From Mycobacterium sp. 1554424.7 (GTDB lineage Bacteria > Actinomycetota > Actinomycetes > Mycobacteriales > Mycobacteriaceae), in NCBI RefSeq assembly GCF_001665295.1, contig NZ_LZSE01000072.1, positions 1 through 64,000 of the forward strand: a DNA stretch of 64,000 nucleotides, given 5' to 3'. This document shows, one piece after another, positions 26,620 through 35,256 of this stretch; within the stretch, counting starts at the first letter, position 1, and each line of letters opens with the position of its first letter. Position numbers and translations under genes: made by a program. The notes under the pieces are model-generated. The model saw only the letters and a list, made by a program, of their open reading frames with translations, had not been told where the DNA came from and made no database searches.

Positions 26620-28712
26620 GGCGAGATCGTACGCCCAGCCCCGGTGCCCATCGCCTTGATGGCCACAGTCGGATGCTCGCTGTCCCAGTCGCGTTGGGCC
26701 AGCACTCGGTGCGCGACGCGTTCGAGCGCGGCCTGCACCTGTCGGCGGTCGGGGCGGCCCTCGAAGCCGGGCGAGCGTTCCAGCTTGTCGACGAGCCAGG
26801 CCACGAGCAGCGCCTGGACATAGTCGACCTGCTGCGCCCCGGCCTGGGTCAGCCACATTTCGTCGCCGTCGCCCTGCGCGTACCCGCTGGCGACCAGGCG
26901 GGAGAAGGTCGGCTCCAGCACTTCGAACGGGATGCGCAGGTATTCGCCCATGTCGGTGAGCCGCGCCGTTCCGTACATCTGGTGGTAGCGGTTGATGCGC
27001 AGGACGCCCCACAACCCGGCGACGTCGAGCCGGCAGTCGGGTCGCATCGCGATGCTGCGCAGCCGAATGCCGGGCTCGCCGCGCAACGTGCGCGCGATGG
27101 CGACCTCCAGCATCTCGTCCGGCGACTGGGTGTTCGGCATGGCGAACGCCTCACCGATGTCGCCGCGGTTGTTGCCGATGCCCCGCAGCGGCACCTCGCG
27201 CAGGAACAGCGCCAGGACGAACCCGACCAGCGCGACCGGCACCGCCCAGAGGAACACCCGCGTCAGCGAATCGGCGTACGCGGCGACGATGGGCGCCGCC
27301 ACCGAATGCGGCAACCGGTGCAGCGCCTCGGGCGATGCGGCCGCGGCGGCCGGGGCGCGGCCGGCGGCCAGGGCGGGACCGATCCGGCTCTGCAGGAAGT
27401 TGGTGAACAGCGAGCCGAATATCGCTGCGCCGAAAGAACTTCCGATGGTGCGGAAGAAGGTCACGCCCGAGGTGGCGACGCCGAGGTCCTCGAAGTTGGA
27501 GGTGTTCTGCACGATGAGGACCAGCGTCTGCATGCACATCCCGATCCCGGCGCCCAGAATCACCAGGTACAGCGACTGCACCAATGCCGACGTCGACGGG
27601 TCCATTCGCGACATCAGGAAGAACGCCACCGCCATCACCGCCGTGCCGGCGACGGGAAAGATCTTGTACCTCCCGGTGCGGCCGACCAGGACGCCGCTGC
27701 CCATCGACGTGGTCAGCATGCCCACCACCATCGGCAGCGTGCGCAGGCCCGACGTGGTGGCCGAGACGCCGTCGACGAACTGCATATACGTGGGCAGGAA
27801 CGTCAGCGCGCCCAGCATCGCGAACCCCACGACGAAGGACAGCACGCAGCACACCGTGAATACCGGGCTGCCGAACAGCCGCGTCGGCAGAATCGGTGCG
27901 GCCGTGCGGCTTTCGACCCAGACGAAGATGCCGAGCGCCACCGCCGAGCCGGCGAACAGCCCGACGATCGTCGCCGAGCCCCACGGATACGTGGTGCCGC
28001 CCCAGCTGGTGGCCAGCGTCAGCCCCGAGGCGCCCAGGCCGACGAAAAGGATCCCGGCGTAGTCGATGACCGGTTTGGTGCGGTCGGCCAGCGCCGGGAT
28101 GGCGGCGGCCGCCACGAAAAAGACCACGATCGAAATCGGCACGTTGATCCAGAACGCCCAGCGCCACGTGAAGTGGTCGGTGAAGTAGCCGCCGAGCAGC
28201 GGCCCGATCACCGTGGTGACGCCGAACACCGCGCCCATGGCGCCCTGGTAGCGGCCGCGATCCCGGAGCGGGATCACCTCGCCGATCAGCGCCATGGCGG
28301 TCACCATGAGGCCGCCGCCGCCGATGCCTTGCAGCGCGCGCGCCGCCACCAGCATGCCCATCGACGTCGAGAGCCCACACAGCACTGACCCGGCGACGAA
28401 GAACACCACGGCCGCCTGGAACACCCGCTTGCGGCCGAACAGGTCACCGAACTTGCCGACGAGCGCGGTCATGATGGTCGACGCCAGCAGGTAGCTGGTG
28501 ACCACCCACGACTGATGGCCCGCCCCACCGAGATTGGCGACGATCGTCGGCAGCGCGGTCGCCACGATCGTCTGGTCCAGCGCCGCCATCAGCATGCCGA
28601 GCAACACGGCCACAAAGATGAAATTGCGGCGCTGCGGATTGACCGCGACGTCGCCGGGCGCGGACTGGTGGGCCTGGCCGGTCGGAACCGCTGCCGGTGT
28701 CGTGCTCGTCAT
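26616..28712 (-). CDS. MFS efflux transporter, DHA2 (14-helix) type with C-terminal winged-helix-like domain
   Basis: 698 residues from ATG 28712 (MTSTTPAAVPTG), preceded by GGAAGGGAAGG; a longer start at 28769 is less likely. 14 hydrophobic helices span residues 30-530. Motif A is seen in GKFGDLFGRKRVF, and motif C-like GAVFGVTTVIGPLLGGYF marks an antiporter. The last 165 residues form a soluble domain with a possible winged helix (LRINRYHQMYGTARLTDMGEYL, FEVLEPTFSRLVASGY), unusual for the family but also present, as I recall, in Rv1877. It should export a cationic or drug-like compound using the proton gradient. Its place upstream of glnA3 makes polyamine efflux plausible. Confidence 0.92.
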   Translation of the reverse strand: MTSTTPAAVPTGQAHQSAPGDVAVNPQRRNFIFVAVLLGMLMAALDQTIVATALPTIVANLGGAGHQSWVVTSYLLASTIMTALVGKFGDLFGRKRVFQAAVVFFVAGSVLCGLSTSMGMLVAARALQGIGGGGLMVTAMALIGEVIPLRDRGRYQGAMGAVFGVTTVIGPLLGGYFTDHFTWRWAFWINVPISIVVFFVAAAAIPALADRTKPVIDYAGILFVGLGASGLTLATSWGGTTYPWGSATIVGLFAGSAVALGIFVWVESRTAAPILPTRLFGSPVFTVCCVLSFVVGFAMLGALTFLPTYMQFVDGVSATTSGLRTLPMVVGMLTTSMGSGVLVGRTGRYKIFPVAGTAVMAVAFFLMSRMDPSTSALVQSLYLVILGAGIGMCMQTLVLIVQNTSNFEDLGVATSGVTFFRTIGSSFGAAIFGSLFTNFLQSRIGPALAAGRAPAAAAASPEALHRLPHSVAAPIVAAYADSLTRVFLWAVPVALVGFVLALFLREVPLRGIGNNRGDIGEAFAMPNTQSPDEMLEVAIARTLRGEPGIRLRSIAMRPDCRLDVAGLWGVLRINRYHQMYGTARLTDMGEYLRIPFEVLEPTFSRLVASGYAQGDGDEMWLTQAGAQQVDYVQALLVAWLVDKLERSPGFEGRPDRRQVQAALERVAHRVLAQRDWDSEHPTVAIKAMGTGAGRTISP

Positions 28713-28777
28713 GCCTTCCCTTCCGTCGGCGCCCGATGCATACGGGTGCCCAGCGTCAGGCGGCGGCAATCAACCCA

Positions 28778-29257
28778 TTAGCTCGGCGGACGCGACACGC
28801 ACTGCGCCGAGTACAGCTCCTCCCCGAGCTTTTCCATCAACTCCAACTGCGTCTCCAGGTAGTCGATGTGCTTTTCCTCGTCGGCCACGATCTTCTCCAG
28901 CAGGACGGCGCTGGTGCTGTCCTGCTTCTCCCGGCACATGATGATTCCGGGCTTGAGCCGTTCCATCACCTCGTATTCGATGGCGAGGTCGGCCTCGAAC
29001 TGCTCGCGCAGGGTCTGCCCGACGCGCAGCGAGAAGAGGCGCTGGTAGTTCGGCAACCCATCGAGCAGCAGGATGCGGTCGGTGATCTCCTCGGCGTGCC
29101 GCATCTCGTCGAACGACTCTTCGCGGGTCTTCTCGGCCAGCTCGGTGAAGCCCCAGTTGTCCTGCATCTTGGAATGCAGGAAGTACTGGTTGATCGCGGT
29201 GAGCTCGCTGGTCAGTTGCTCGTTGAGCAGGCGCAGAACGTCCGGATCGCCTTGCAT
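28778..29257 (-). CDS. bfrA: bacterioferritin BfrA
   Basis: 159 residues from ATG 29257, after AGGAG. Ferroxidase ligands: Glu in LTSELTAINQYF (E18), EMRHAEEITDR (E51, H54, with haem-ligand Met52), the Glu in 'ADLAIEYEVMERL' (E94) and 'VADEEKHIDYLE' (E127/H130). It forms a 24-mer cage that oxidises and stores iron as ferric mineral, with haem between subunits for iron release. Tandem iron boxes stand about 155 bases upstream, and a bfd-like ferredoxin is divergent, so expression should rise with iron through IdeR. Confidence 0.96.
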   Translation of the reverse strand: MQGDPDVLRLLNEQLTSELTAINQYFLHSKMQDNWGFTELAEKTREESFDEMRHAEEITDRILLLDGLPNYQRLFSLRVGQTLREQFEADLAIEYEVMERLKPGIIMCREKQDSTSAVLLEKIVADEEKHIDYLETQLELMEKLGEELYSAQCVSRPPS

Positions 29258-29411
29258 GGTCACTCCTAGCGTCTGGAGGGCTGTCACGTCTCGCCGCGGC
29301 GGTGGGCTGGGCTGAATTACCGGGCGCTAGCAGCACTTTGCCATGCCGGTATGGAATCTTCCAGGAAGGTATGGCTGTGCTCAGTGTGTCGCATGGGTCC
29401 CCGACCCGGGG

Positions 29412-29449
29412 TTAGGCATCGCTTACCTACTTAGGGTAGACTTCGCTAA
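29412..29449. promoter_or_regulatory. two abutting IdeR iron boxes between bfrA and bfd
   Basis: TTAGGCATCGCTTACCTAC (29412-29430) and TTAGGGTAGACTTCGCTAA (29431-29449) match the 19-base iron box TTAGGTTAGGCTAACCTAA at 13 and 14 positions by my count. They abut exactly, like the tandem boxes known at the M. tuberculosis bfrA promoter, where IdeR activates transcription under high iron. They lie 49 bases before the bfd ATG and could serve both directions. Confidence 0.7.
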
Positions 29450-29497
29450 CATGCGGCTCGTTCGCTCGGCTTACACATGCGCCCGAGGGGTGCGCTG

Positions 29498-29677
29498 ATG
29501 TACGTGTGCCTGTGCGTTGGGGCGACCAACCAGACCGTGTCCGACGCGGTCGCGCGGGGCGCTTCGACGTCCAAGGAGGTCGCCGAGGCGTGCGGCGCAG
29601 GAGGCGACTGCGGGCGCTGCCGGCGCACGCTGCGCGCGATCATCGCGGCGTCGCGGCAGTTCGAGCCCGCCCAGTAG
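29498..29677 (+). CDS. bacterioferritin-associated ferredoxin (Bfd-type 2Fe-2S protein)
   Basis: 59 residues from ATG 29498 (MYVCLCVGATNQTVSDAV), with GAGGGG 8 bases upstream. Cysteines 4, 6, 38 and 41 give C-x-C-x31-C-x2-C, the [2Fe-2S] ligand pattern of Bfd; an extra Cys is at 32. In other bacteria Bfd binds bacterioferritin at the haem and passes electrons to reduce and release stored iron. Divergent from bfrA, with shared iron boxes, it is probably the BfrA partner. Its stop abuts the convergent hydratase stop. Confidence 0.88.
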   Translation: MYVCLCVGATNQTVSDAVARGASTSKEVAEACGAGGDCGRCRRTLRAIIAASRQFEPAQ

Positions 29678-30436
29678 CTAGCGCTTGTTGAAGTCCGCCA
29701 GGGCCGCGGCGTTGGCGTGGGCGCCCATCAGTTCGGCGAAGTGGGCGTTCTCGCGCGCGCTCGCCGCGGCGATCTCGGGACGGACCGGTTCCAGCATCGT
29801 GTGCTTGACGGCCATCAGGCTCGAGATAGGCCGGGACGCAAGCACTTCCGCGTGCCGACGGGCTTCGGGCAGCAGCTGCTCCGGATCGCAGACCCGCCAG
29901 ACCAGGCCCATCCGCAACGCCTCCGCGGCGTCGACCCATTCCGAGGACATCAACAGCCAGGCCGCGTTTTGCCGGCCCACCAGCTGGGGCAGCAGATAGG
30001 ACGAGGCCGCCTCGGGCGCCACCCCCAGGCTGGTGAAGGGGCACTTCAGCCGCGCCGTCGACGACATGAACGCCAGGTCGGCGTACCCGAGGATGGTCGC
30101 GCCGATCCCCACTCCGACGCCGTTCACGGCGCAGATCAGCGGCTTGGGGAACGCGGCGAGCGCGTCGATCAGGCCGGTGAAGCCGTGCTTTCCGGGCGTG
30201 AAGTTCGGGTCGGTGATCCGCGCCTGCATCTCGGCGAGGTCGGTGCCCGCGCTGAACCCGCGGCCCGCGCCGGTCAGCAGGACGACGGCGACCTCGGGAT
30301 CATCGGCGGCCGCCAACAGCGCCTCCGCCGTCGCGTCATACAGCGCTTCGTTGAACGCGTTGAGCGCCTCGGGCCGGTTCAGCGTGAGGGTGCGCACCCG
30401 GTTCTTGTCGTCGATCTGCAGCGTCACGGCTGCCAA
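29678..30436 (-). CDS. enoyl-CoA hydratase/isomerase family protein
   Basis: 252 residues of the crotonase fold. The oxyanion-hole blocks are GRGFSAGTDLAEMQ (residues about 58-71) and 'CAVNGVGVGIGATILGYADLAF' (about 100-121). In the region of the second catalytic acid, APEAASSYLLPQLVG has Glu at the usual place. Asp in SAGTDL replaces the frequent Gly-Asp/Glu pair, so hydratase activity is not assured; an isomerase is possible. The C-terminal helices include ISSLMAVKHTM. It is separated from the next minus-strand gene by the terminator repeat at 30444-30503, so it has its own promoter. Confidence 0.88.
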   Translation of the reverse strand: MAAVTLQIDDKNRVRTLTLNRPEALNAFNEALYDATAEALLAAADDPEVAVVLLTGAGRGFSAGTDLAEMQARITDPNFTPGKHGFTGLIDALAAFPKPLICAVNGVGVGIGATILGYADLAFMSSTARLKCPFTSLGVAPEAASSYLLPQLVGRQNAAWLLMSSEWVDAAEALRMGLVWRVCDPEQLLPEARRHAEVLASRPISSLMAVKHTMLEPVRPEIAAASARENAHFAELMGAHANAAALADFNKR

Positions 30437-30443
30437 CCTACAG

Positions 30444-30503
30444 GCGAGCAGACGCAGAATCGCACCCGAGAACCGCGTTTTATGCGATTCTGCGTCTGCT
30501 CGC
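30444..30503. terminator. second copy of the 21-base-arm terminator repeat
   Basis: Arms 30444-30464 and 30483-30503 are perfect reverse complements (GCGAGCAGACGCAGAATCGC as the first 20 bases). Compared with the copy at 21310-21369, one internal base pair changes symmetrically (A-T to G-C), as does the innermost pair. It is downstream of the F420/PPOX gene and upstream of the hydratase, both on the minus strand. Confidence 0.75.
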
Positions 30504-30523
30504 GAGTGGTGGCGGTCCCCAGT

Positions 30524-30967
30524 TCAGCCGTTGCTGTAGACGCGGGTCGGCGCGATCAACACCACCGCGCGCCGCTCCTTGGCCATCACGCGGTCGTATT
30601 CGTCCCAGTCGTCGTGGGTGCCGCCCGCGGCGCTGAAGACCTCTCGGAGCAACAGCCGCAACTGATCGGCGTCCTTCAGCCAGGGCGCCGCGTCATCCGG
30701 ACCGGCCAGCTCGGCGCGACCCTCGACGGTCGCCCACTGCCAGCCGTTCTTGAACGTGACGGCCAGTTGCGGGCGGGCCCGCAGGTTGGCCAGCTTGACC
30801 TTGCCGTACGTGGTGAAAGCCAAGGACGGCTCACCGGTGGCCGGACTCGGCAACAGCCCGACGTTGACCAGCGAAGCCTGCACGGTTTCGTCGGCACGAA
30901 CCGTCGAGACCACGGCCAGACCGCTTTCTCCCTTGGCAAGCGCCACGGCTTCGTCGAGTGTTGTCAT
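30524..30967 (-). CDS. F420-dependent PPOX-class flavin/deazaflavin protein (Rv1875-like)
   Basis: 147 residues from ATG 30967, the same length I recall for Rv1875. Split-barrel (pyridoxamine 5'-phosphate oxidase-like) fold: AVVSTVRADETVQASLVNVG, LAFTTYGKVKLANLRARPQLAVTF, 'WATVEGRAELAG' and a C-terminal 'DWDEYDRVMAKERRAVVLIAP'. Members of this mycobacterial branch bind F420 and reduce small molecules. The 8-base gap from the upstream gene suggests co-transcription. Confidence 0.87.
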   Translation of the reverse strand: MTTLDEAVALAKGESGLAVVSTVRADETVQASLVNVGLLPSPATGEPSLAFTTYGKVKLANLRARPQLAVTFKNGWQWATVEGRAELAGPDDAAPWLKDADQLRLLLREVFSAAGGTHDDWDEYDRVMAKERRAVVLIAPTRVYSNG

Positions 30968-30975
30968 GAGCGACC

Positions 30976-31677
30976 TCAATCCCGGAATGGTGTCCTGAAC
31001 ACGTAGCGGCTGGTCGGCACCGTGTCGATGTTCTCGTTGGCACCGAATGCAGTTGTGCTGGCGACCATCCGGCCCAGCCGGTATTGCAGGTCGTCGTCGT
31101 CGGCGGCACCGAAGAACGCCTTGAGATCGGTGATCGCTTCCTCGGGGAATAACTCCTCGACGATGCCCGCGATTCCCGGCGCGTCCGGGGTGAGGGCGCG
31201 CACCACCCAGTTCTGGGTGTAGCCGAACGTCGACTGCGTCTCGATGGCCACCGACGTGTGGTCGCCCTGCCACCGGGCCAGCCAGGTCGCCTGGTCCAGG
31301 TGAGCGGGGCGGCGCAGCAACGCGATGTTAGCCAGACCCGGTGTCCGACAACCGGGTTCGGTTGGCGGCGCGGAAAGCGGAACCGACTCCGTCACCAGGT
31401 AGGCGGCCAGCTGCTCGCATTCCTGGCCGAGGAACTTGAGCGCCGCCTGTATCTGGTCGCCATAGCACTGCTGGGTCCACATGCTCACCACCGCGGCGCC
31501 CGGGGGGTCCATCGTCGTCAGCGTCATCAGCGAGTGACGCACCGCGGCGTCCCGAACGTTCACCTGCAGCCCGAACAGGCCGAGTTCCATGAGCGCGTCG
31601 GCCACGTGACCCCGTTGGCGGGCACACCAGTCGTCGTCGGGCTCGGGGCGCATCAATACCGCGATCACCTTTTCCAT
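30976..31677 (-). CDS. EthD-domain-like protein (Rv1874-like)
   Basis: 233 residues. The N-terminus MEKVIAVLMRPEPDDDWCARQRGHV and the later 'IALLRRPAHLDQATWLARWQGDH' look like two ferredoxin-like/dimeric alpha-beta-barrel (EthD) modules, residues about 1-105 and 115-225. Length and position fit Rv1874. EthD-like proteins bind or turn over small hydrophobic compounds; no active site can be named. It overlaps nothing and sits 26 bases after oxyR on the same strand. Confidence 0.8.
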   Translation of the reverse strand: MEKVIAVLMRPEPDDDWCARQRGHVADALMELGLFGLQVNVRDAAVRHSLMTLTTMDPPGAAVVSMWTQQCYGDQIQAALKFLGQECEQLAAYLVTESVPLSAPPTEPGCRTPGLANIALLRRPAHLDQATWLARWQGDHTSVAIETQSTFGYTQNWVVRALTPDAPGIAGIVEELFPEEAITDLKAFFGAADDDDLQYRLGRMVASTTAFGANENIDTVPTSRYVFRTPFRD

Positions 31678-31703
31678 GCGCCGAACTTACCGCCGGCGAA
31701 CGG

Positions 31704-32648
31704 TTATTTGACCGGGCGTACCTGGTGTTCCTGGCCGATCAATTTGCCGATCGTCGCCGCCAGTCGCCGGTAGGACTCGTCGCGGCCGCTCGAGGAGCGG
31801 AACACCAGGCCGATCCGCCGCCCCGGGCGCGGCGCGGCGAACTGCGCGAGACCGAGCCGGCTCCGGGCCGCCTCGACCGGCACGGCGCTCTCCGGGATGA
31901 GCGTCACCCCCAACCCGCCGCTCACGCACTGCACCGCCGTGGCCAGCGACGCGGCGCGGGTATTGGCGAGCTCGGCCCGCACGCCCGCCGTGTGGCAGAC
32001 GTCCAGCGCCTGGTCGCGCAGGCAGTGGCCCTCATCGAGCAGCAGCAGCGGCAGCTCCGCCAGGGCGGTCGCCGGCACGCGGCGCTTGCCCGCCAGCGCG
32101 TGCCCGGGCGGCAGCGCGAGCACGAAGTCCTCGTCGTAAACGGGGATCGCCGTCATGCCCGCGGCCGGCACGTCGGAGGCGGGCAACGCGATCAGCGCGG
32201 CGTCGAGGGCCCCCTCGCGCAGCAGCCGCAGCAGCCGTTCGGTTTGGTCCTCGATCACCCGCAGGGTCAACGACGGCAGTTGTTCGTTCAGCCCGGCCAG
32301 CACCGTCGGCAGCACGTAGGGCGCGACGGTGGGAATCAGCCCCAGCCGCACGTCGGCCTGCAGCGGATCGGAGGCGCCCGCGGCGGCGGCACTGAACGCG
32401 TCGACGGCCTCGACCACGGCCTGGGCGCGGGGCAGGAGCGCCGTGCCCTCCGTCGTCAAGAAGACACGCCGGGTCGACCTTTCGATCAGCTGCGTGCCCA
32501 GTCCGGACTCCAGCGCCGCCAGCGCCTGGGACAGCGTCGACTGGCTGACCCCGAGAGCTGTTGCGGCGCTGCTGAAATGCTGCTTTTCGGCCACCGCGAC
32601 GAACGCGCGGAGGCCGGCGATCGTCGGCTGATAGGTCTTATCGGGCAT
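31704..32648 (-). CDS. oxyR: peroxide-sensing LysR regulator OxyR (intact)
   Basis: 314 residues from ATG 32648 ([21 protein letters not shown]). LysR winged helix at residues 5-65 ([23 protein letters not shown]), then a periplasmic-binding-like sensor domain. The redox pair is present with correct spacing in [16 protein letters not shown] (Cys-x8-Cys), so peroxide sensing by a disulfide should work. The gene is uninterrupted, unlike the M. tuberculosis copy, which is a pseudogene. It is divergent from ahpC and probably controls it from the shared 103-base region. Confidence 0.95.
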   Translation of the reverse strand: MPDKTYQPTIAGLRAFVAVAEKQHFSSAATALGVSQSTLSQALAALESGLGTQLIERSTRRVFLTTEGTALLPRAQAVVEAVDAFSAAAAGASDPLQADVRLGLIPTVAPYVLPTVLAGLNEQLPSLTLRVIEDQTERLLRLLREGALDAALIALPASDVPAAGMTAIPVYDEDFVLALPPGHALAGKRRVPATALAELPLLLLDEGHCLRDQALDVCHTAGVRAELANTRAASLATAVQCVSGGLGVTLIPESAVPVEAARSRLGLAQFAAPRPGRRIGLVFRSSSGRDESYRRLAATIGKLIGQEHQVRPVK

Positions 32649-32663
32649 ACCGATGAGTATAGT

Positions 32664-32675
32664 GTGATATATCAC
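32664..32675. promoter_or_regulatory. palindrome in the oxyR-ahpC intergenic region, probable OxyR site
   Basis: GTGATATATCAC is a perfect 12-base palindrome inside an AT-rich 40-base stretch (GATGAGTATAGTGTGATATA...). It is 16 bases before the oxyR start and 76 bases before ahpC. The position suits a LysR-type autoregulator that also activates the divergent gene. The region ends with the strong ahpC ribosome site TTAAGGAG. Confidence 0.6.
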
Positions 32676-32751
32676 CTTTACTTCAAATGCTGGTGGCGGC
32701 ATCATGGTGACAGATGGCACTAATCTTGAATAATTCCAGTTAAGGAGCGAT

Positions 32752-33339
32752 ATGTCCCTGCTGACGATCGGCGACCAATTCCCCGCCTACCAGCTCACCG
32801 CGCTGATCGGCGGCGACCTGTCGAAGGTCGACGCCAAGCAACCCGGCGACTACTTCACCACCATCACCAACGAGGACCACGAGGGCAAGTGGCGCATTAT
32901 CTTCTTCTGGCCCAAGGACTTCACCTTCGTGTGCCCGACGGAGATCGCGGCGTTCGGCAAGCTCAACGACGAGTTCGAGGATCGCGACGCCCAGGTGCTC
33001 GGTGTCTCGATCGACAGCGAGTTCGTGCACTTCCAGTGGCGCGCGCAGCACGAAGACCTCAAGAAGCTGCCCTTCCCGATGCTCTCGGACATCAAGCGGG
33101 AGCTTGCGCTCGCCACGGGCGTCCTCAACGCCGACGGCGTCGCCGACCGGGTCACCTTCATCGTCGATCCGAATAACGAAATCCAATTCGTCTCGGCGAC
33201 CACTGGATCCGTGGGGCGTAATGTCGACGAGGTGCTGCGAGTCCTGGACGCGTTGCAATCCGACGAGCTGTGCGCCTGCAACTGGCGCAAGGGCGACCCG
33301 ACCATCGACGCCGGCGAGCTGCTCAAGGCATCGGCATAA
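32752..33339 (+). CDS. ahpC: alkyl hydroperoxide reductase AhpC (2-Cys peroxiredoxin)
   Basis: 195 residues. The peroxidatic Cys61 is in [13 protein letters not shown], and the resolving cysteines are in [11 protein letters not shown] near residues 174-176, the three-Cys pattern of mycobacterial AhpC. It reduces organic peroxides, H2O2 and peroxynitrite in the cytosol and is recycled through AhpD and other thiol donors. AAGGAG is placed 6 bases before ATG 32752. The first gene of an ahpC-ahpD-amylase run under OxyR. Confidence 0.97.
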   Translation: MSLLTIGDQFPAYQLTALIGGDLSKVDAKQPGDYFTTITNEDHEGKWRIIFFWPKDFTFVCPTEIAAFGKLNDEFEDRDAQVLGVSIDSEFVHFQWRAQHEDLKKLPFPMLSDIKRELALATGVLNADGVADRVTFIVDPNNEIQFVSATTGSVGRNVDEVLRVLDALQSDELCACNWRKGDPTIDAGELLKASA

Positions 33340-33349
33340 GGGGGGCGAG

Positions 33350-33886
33350 ATGAGTGTCGAGAACCTCAAGGCCGCGCTGCCCGAGTACGCCAAGGACCTC
33401 AAGCTGAACCTGGGCTCGATCACGCGCAGCACAGTATTGACCGAGGAGCAGCTGTGGGGCACCCTGCTGGCCAGCGCCGCGGCCACGCGAAACACCCAGG
33501 TGCTGGCCGAGATTGGCGCCGAGGCGGGCGACTACCTGTCTGCCGAGGCGTACCAGGCGGCGCTGGGGGCCGCGTCCATCATGGGCATGAACAACGTGTT
33601 CTACCGGGGCCGCGGCTTCCTGGACGGCCAGTATGACGACCTGCGGGCCGGGTTGCGGATGAACATCATCGCCAACCCTGGTGTGGACAAGGCGAACTTC
33701 GAGCTCTGGTCCTTCGCGGTGTCGTCGATCAACGGGTGTTCGCACTGCGTGGTCGCCCACGAGCACACGCTGCGTGAGGCGGGCGTGGACCGCGAAGCCA
33801 TCCTCGAGGCGCTGAAGGCCGCGGCAATCGTCGCCGGTGTGGCGCAAGCGATCGTCGCCGCCCAGACCCTGGCCGCCGTCGGCTGA
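33350..33886 (+). CDS. ahpD: alkyl hydroperoxide reductase AhpD
   Basis: 178 residues from ATG 33350, with GGGGGCGAG before it and 10 bases after ahpC. The catalytic motif is [17 protein letters not shown], with Cys130-x-x-Cys133 and His137 and the upstream Glu of the relay. All-helical CMD fold, trimeric in the known structure. It accepts electrons from a lipoyl domain (SucB/DlaT) and reduces AhpC. It is followed 3 bases later by the amylase gene. Confidence 0.96.
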   Translation: MSVENLKAALPEYAKDLKLNLGSITRSTVLTEEQLWGTLLASAAATRNTQVLAEIGAEAGDYLSAEAYQAALGAASIMGMNNVFYRGRGFLDGQYDDLRAGLRMNIIANPGVDKANFELWSFAVSSINGCSHCVVAHEHTLREAGVDREAILEALKAAAIVAGVAQAIVAAQTLAAVG

Positions 33887-33889
33887 CCA

Positions 33890-35185
33890 GTGACGACACC
33901 AGCCTGGGTAGCGCACGCGATTTGGTGGCAGGTCTATCCGCTGGGATTCGTCGGGGCATATCCCGAATCATCCGAGCCCGAATCATCCGAGCCGTCGCAG
34001 CCGAATCAGCATCGGCTGCGGCGGCTCGTCGACTGGTTCGACCATGCCATCGCGCTGGGGGCGTCCGGGATCGCGCTCGGGCCGATCTTCGCCTCGCGCA
34101 CCCATGGTTACGACACCACCGATCATTACCGGATCGATCCCCGGCTCGGGGACGACGGCGATTTCGATTACGTCGTCGCGGAGGCCCATCGCCGCGGGCT
34201 GCGCGTCCTGCTGGACGGCGTGTTCAATCACGTCGGCGTCGATTTTCCGCGCTATCGCGACGAGGCACCGGGTTGGTTCACCGGCGATACGTTCGAGGGC
34301 CACTCGGAACTCATCACGCTCAACCATGACAACCCCGAGGTCATCGACTACACCGTCGACGTGATGGCGCACTGGCTCGGGCGCGGCGCGGACGGCTGGC
34401 GCCTCGACGCGGCATACATTGTGCCGCAACAATTCTGGGCATCGACGCTGCCGCGGGTGCGCGAGCGGTATCCGGATGCCTGGTTCGTCGGCGAGCTCAT
34501 CCATGGCGACTACGCCGCGGTGGTCGAGGCGGCGACGTTCGACTCCGCGACCCAGTACGAGCTGTGGAAGGCGATCTGGAGCGCCCTCAACGACGGCAAC
34601 TTCTTCGAGCTAGATTGGGCGCTGCAGCGGCACAACCAGTTTCTGGAGAGCTTTGCCCCGCTGACGTTCATCGGCAATCACGACGTCACCCGCATCGCCA
34701 GCCGGCTCGAACGCCCTGGCCACGTGGCCCACGCGCTGGTGATCCTGCTGACCGTGGGCGGGGTGCCCAGCGTGTACGCCGGCGACGAGCTGGGGTTCCG
34801 CGGCATCAAGGAGGAGCGCCGCGGCGGCGACGACGCGGTGCGCCCCGAGTTCGGCTCTCCCCCACTGGAATTGGACGCTTTTGGCGCCGAGATGTGGAGG
34901 CTGCATCAATACCTGGTTGGGTTGCGTCGTCGCCACTCCTGGCTGCACGACGCGACGACGACCGCGTTGCGGCTCAGCAATCGCGTCTACGTCTACGAGA
35001 CCCGCAGCGGCGACGACGCGCTGCTCGTCGCGCTCAACATCGGCGACGAGCCGCTGCACCTGGCGCTGCCGGAGTTCGGGAGCCGTCGCGCGGAGGTAAT
35101 CGCGGGGTCGTCGGCCCCGGCGCAGGAGGTCGTGGAGACACTGGTTGTGGAACCCCACGGTTGGCGGATACTGGGCCGCGCTTAG
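33890..35185 (+). CDS. alpha-amylase family (GH13) glycoside hydrolase
   Basis: 431 residues from GTG 33890, 3 bases after the ahpD stop. GH13 conserved regions I-IV: DGVFNHVGVD (residues ~106-115), DGWRLDAAY (nucleophile Asp), WFVGELIHGDY (acid Glu) and FIGNHDVTR (Asp). It is cytoplasmic (no signal) and small for an amylase. It would act on short maltodextrins or glycogen breakdown products. Why a sugar hydrolase rides in an OxyR-controlled operon is unclear. A repeated ESSEPESSEPSQPNQH stretch lies near residues 29-44. Confidence 0.92.
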   Translation: MTTPAWVAHAIWWQVYPLGFVGAYPESSEPESSEPSQPNQHRLRRLVDWFDHAIALGASGIALGPIFASRTHGYDTTDHYRIDPRLGDDGDFDYVVAEAHRRGLRVLLDGVFNHVGVDFPRYRDEAPGWFTGDTFEGHSELITLNHDNPEVIDYTVDVMAHWLGRGADGWRLDAAYIVPQQFWASTLPRVRERYPDAWFVGELIHGDYAAVVEAATFDSATQYELWKAIWSALNDGNFFELDWALQRHNQFLESFAPLTFIGNHDVTRIASRLERPGHVAHALVILLTVGGVPSVYAGDELGFRGIKEERRGGDDAVRPEFGSPPLELDAFGAEMWRLHQYLVGLRRRHSWLHDATTTALRLSNRVYVYETRSGDDALLVALNIGDEPLHLALPEFGSRRAEVIAGSSAPAQEVVETLVVEPHGWRILGRA

Positions 35186-35256
35186 TCGTACCGGTAGCAC
35201 CTTCAACACCTTGACTGTGCGCTGACGGTTTTCGGCGTGCGCCCAGGGGTTCCCAC

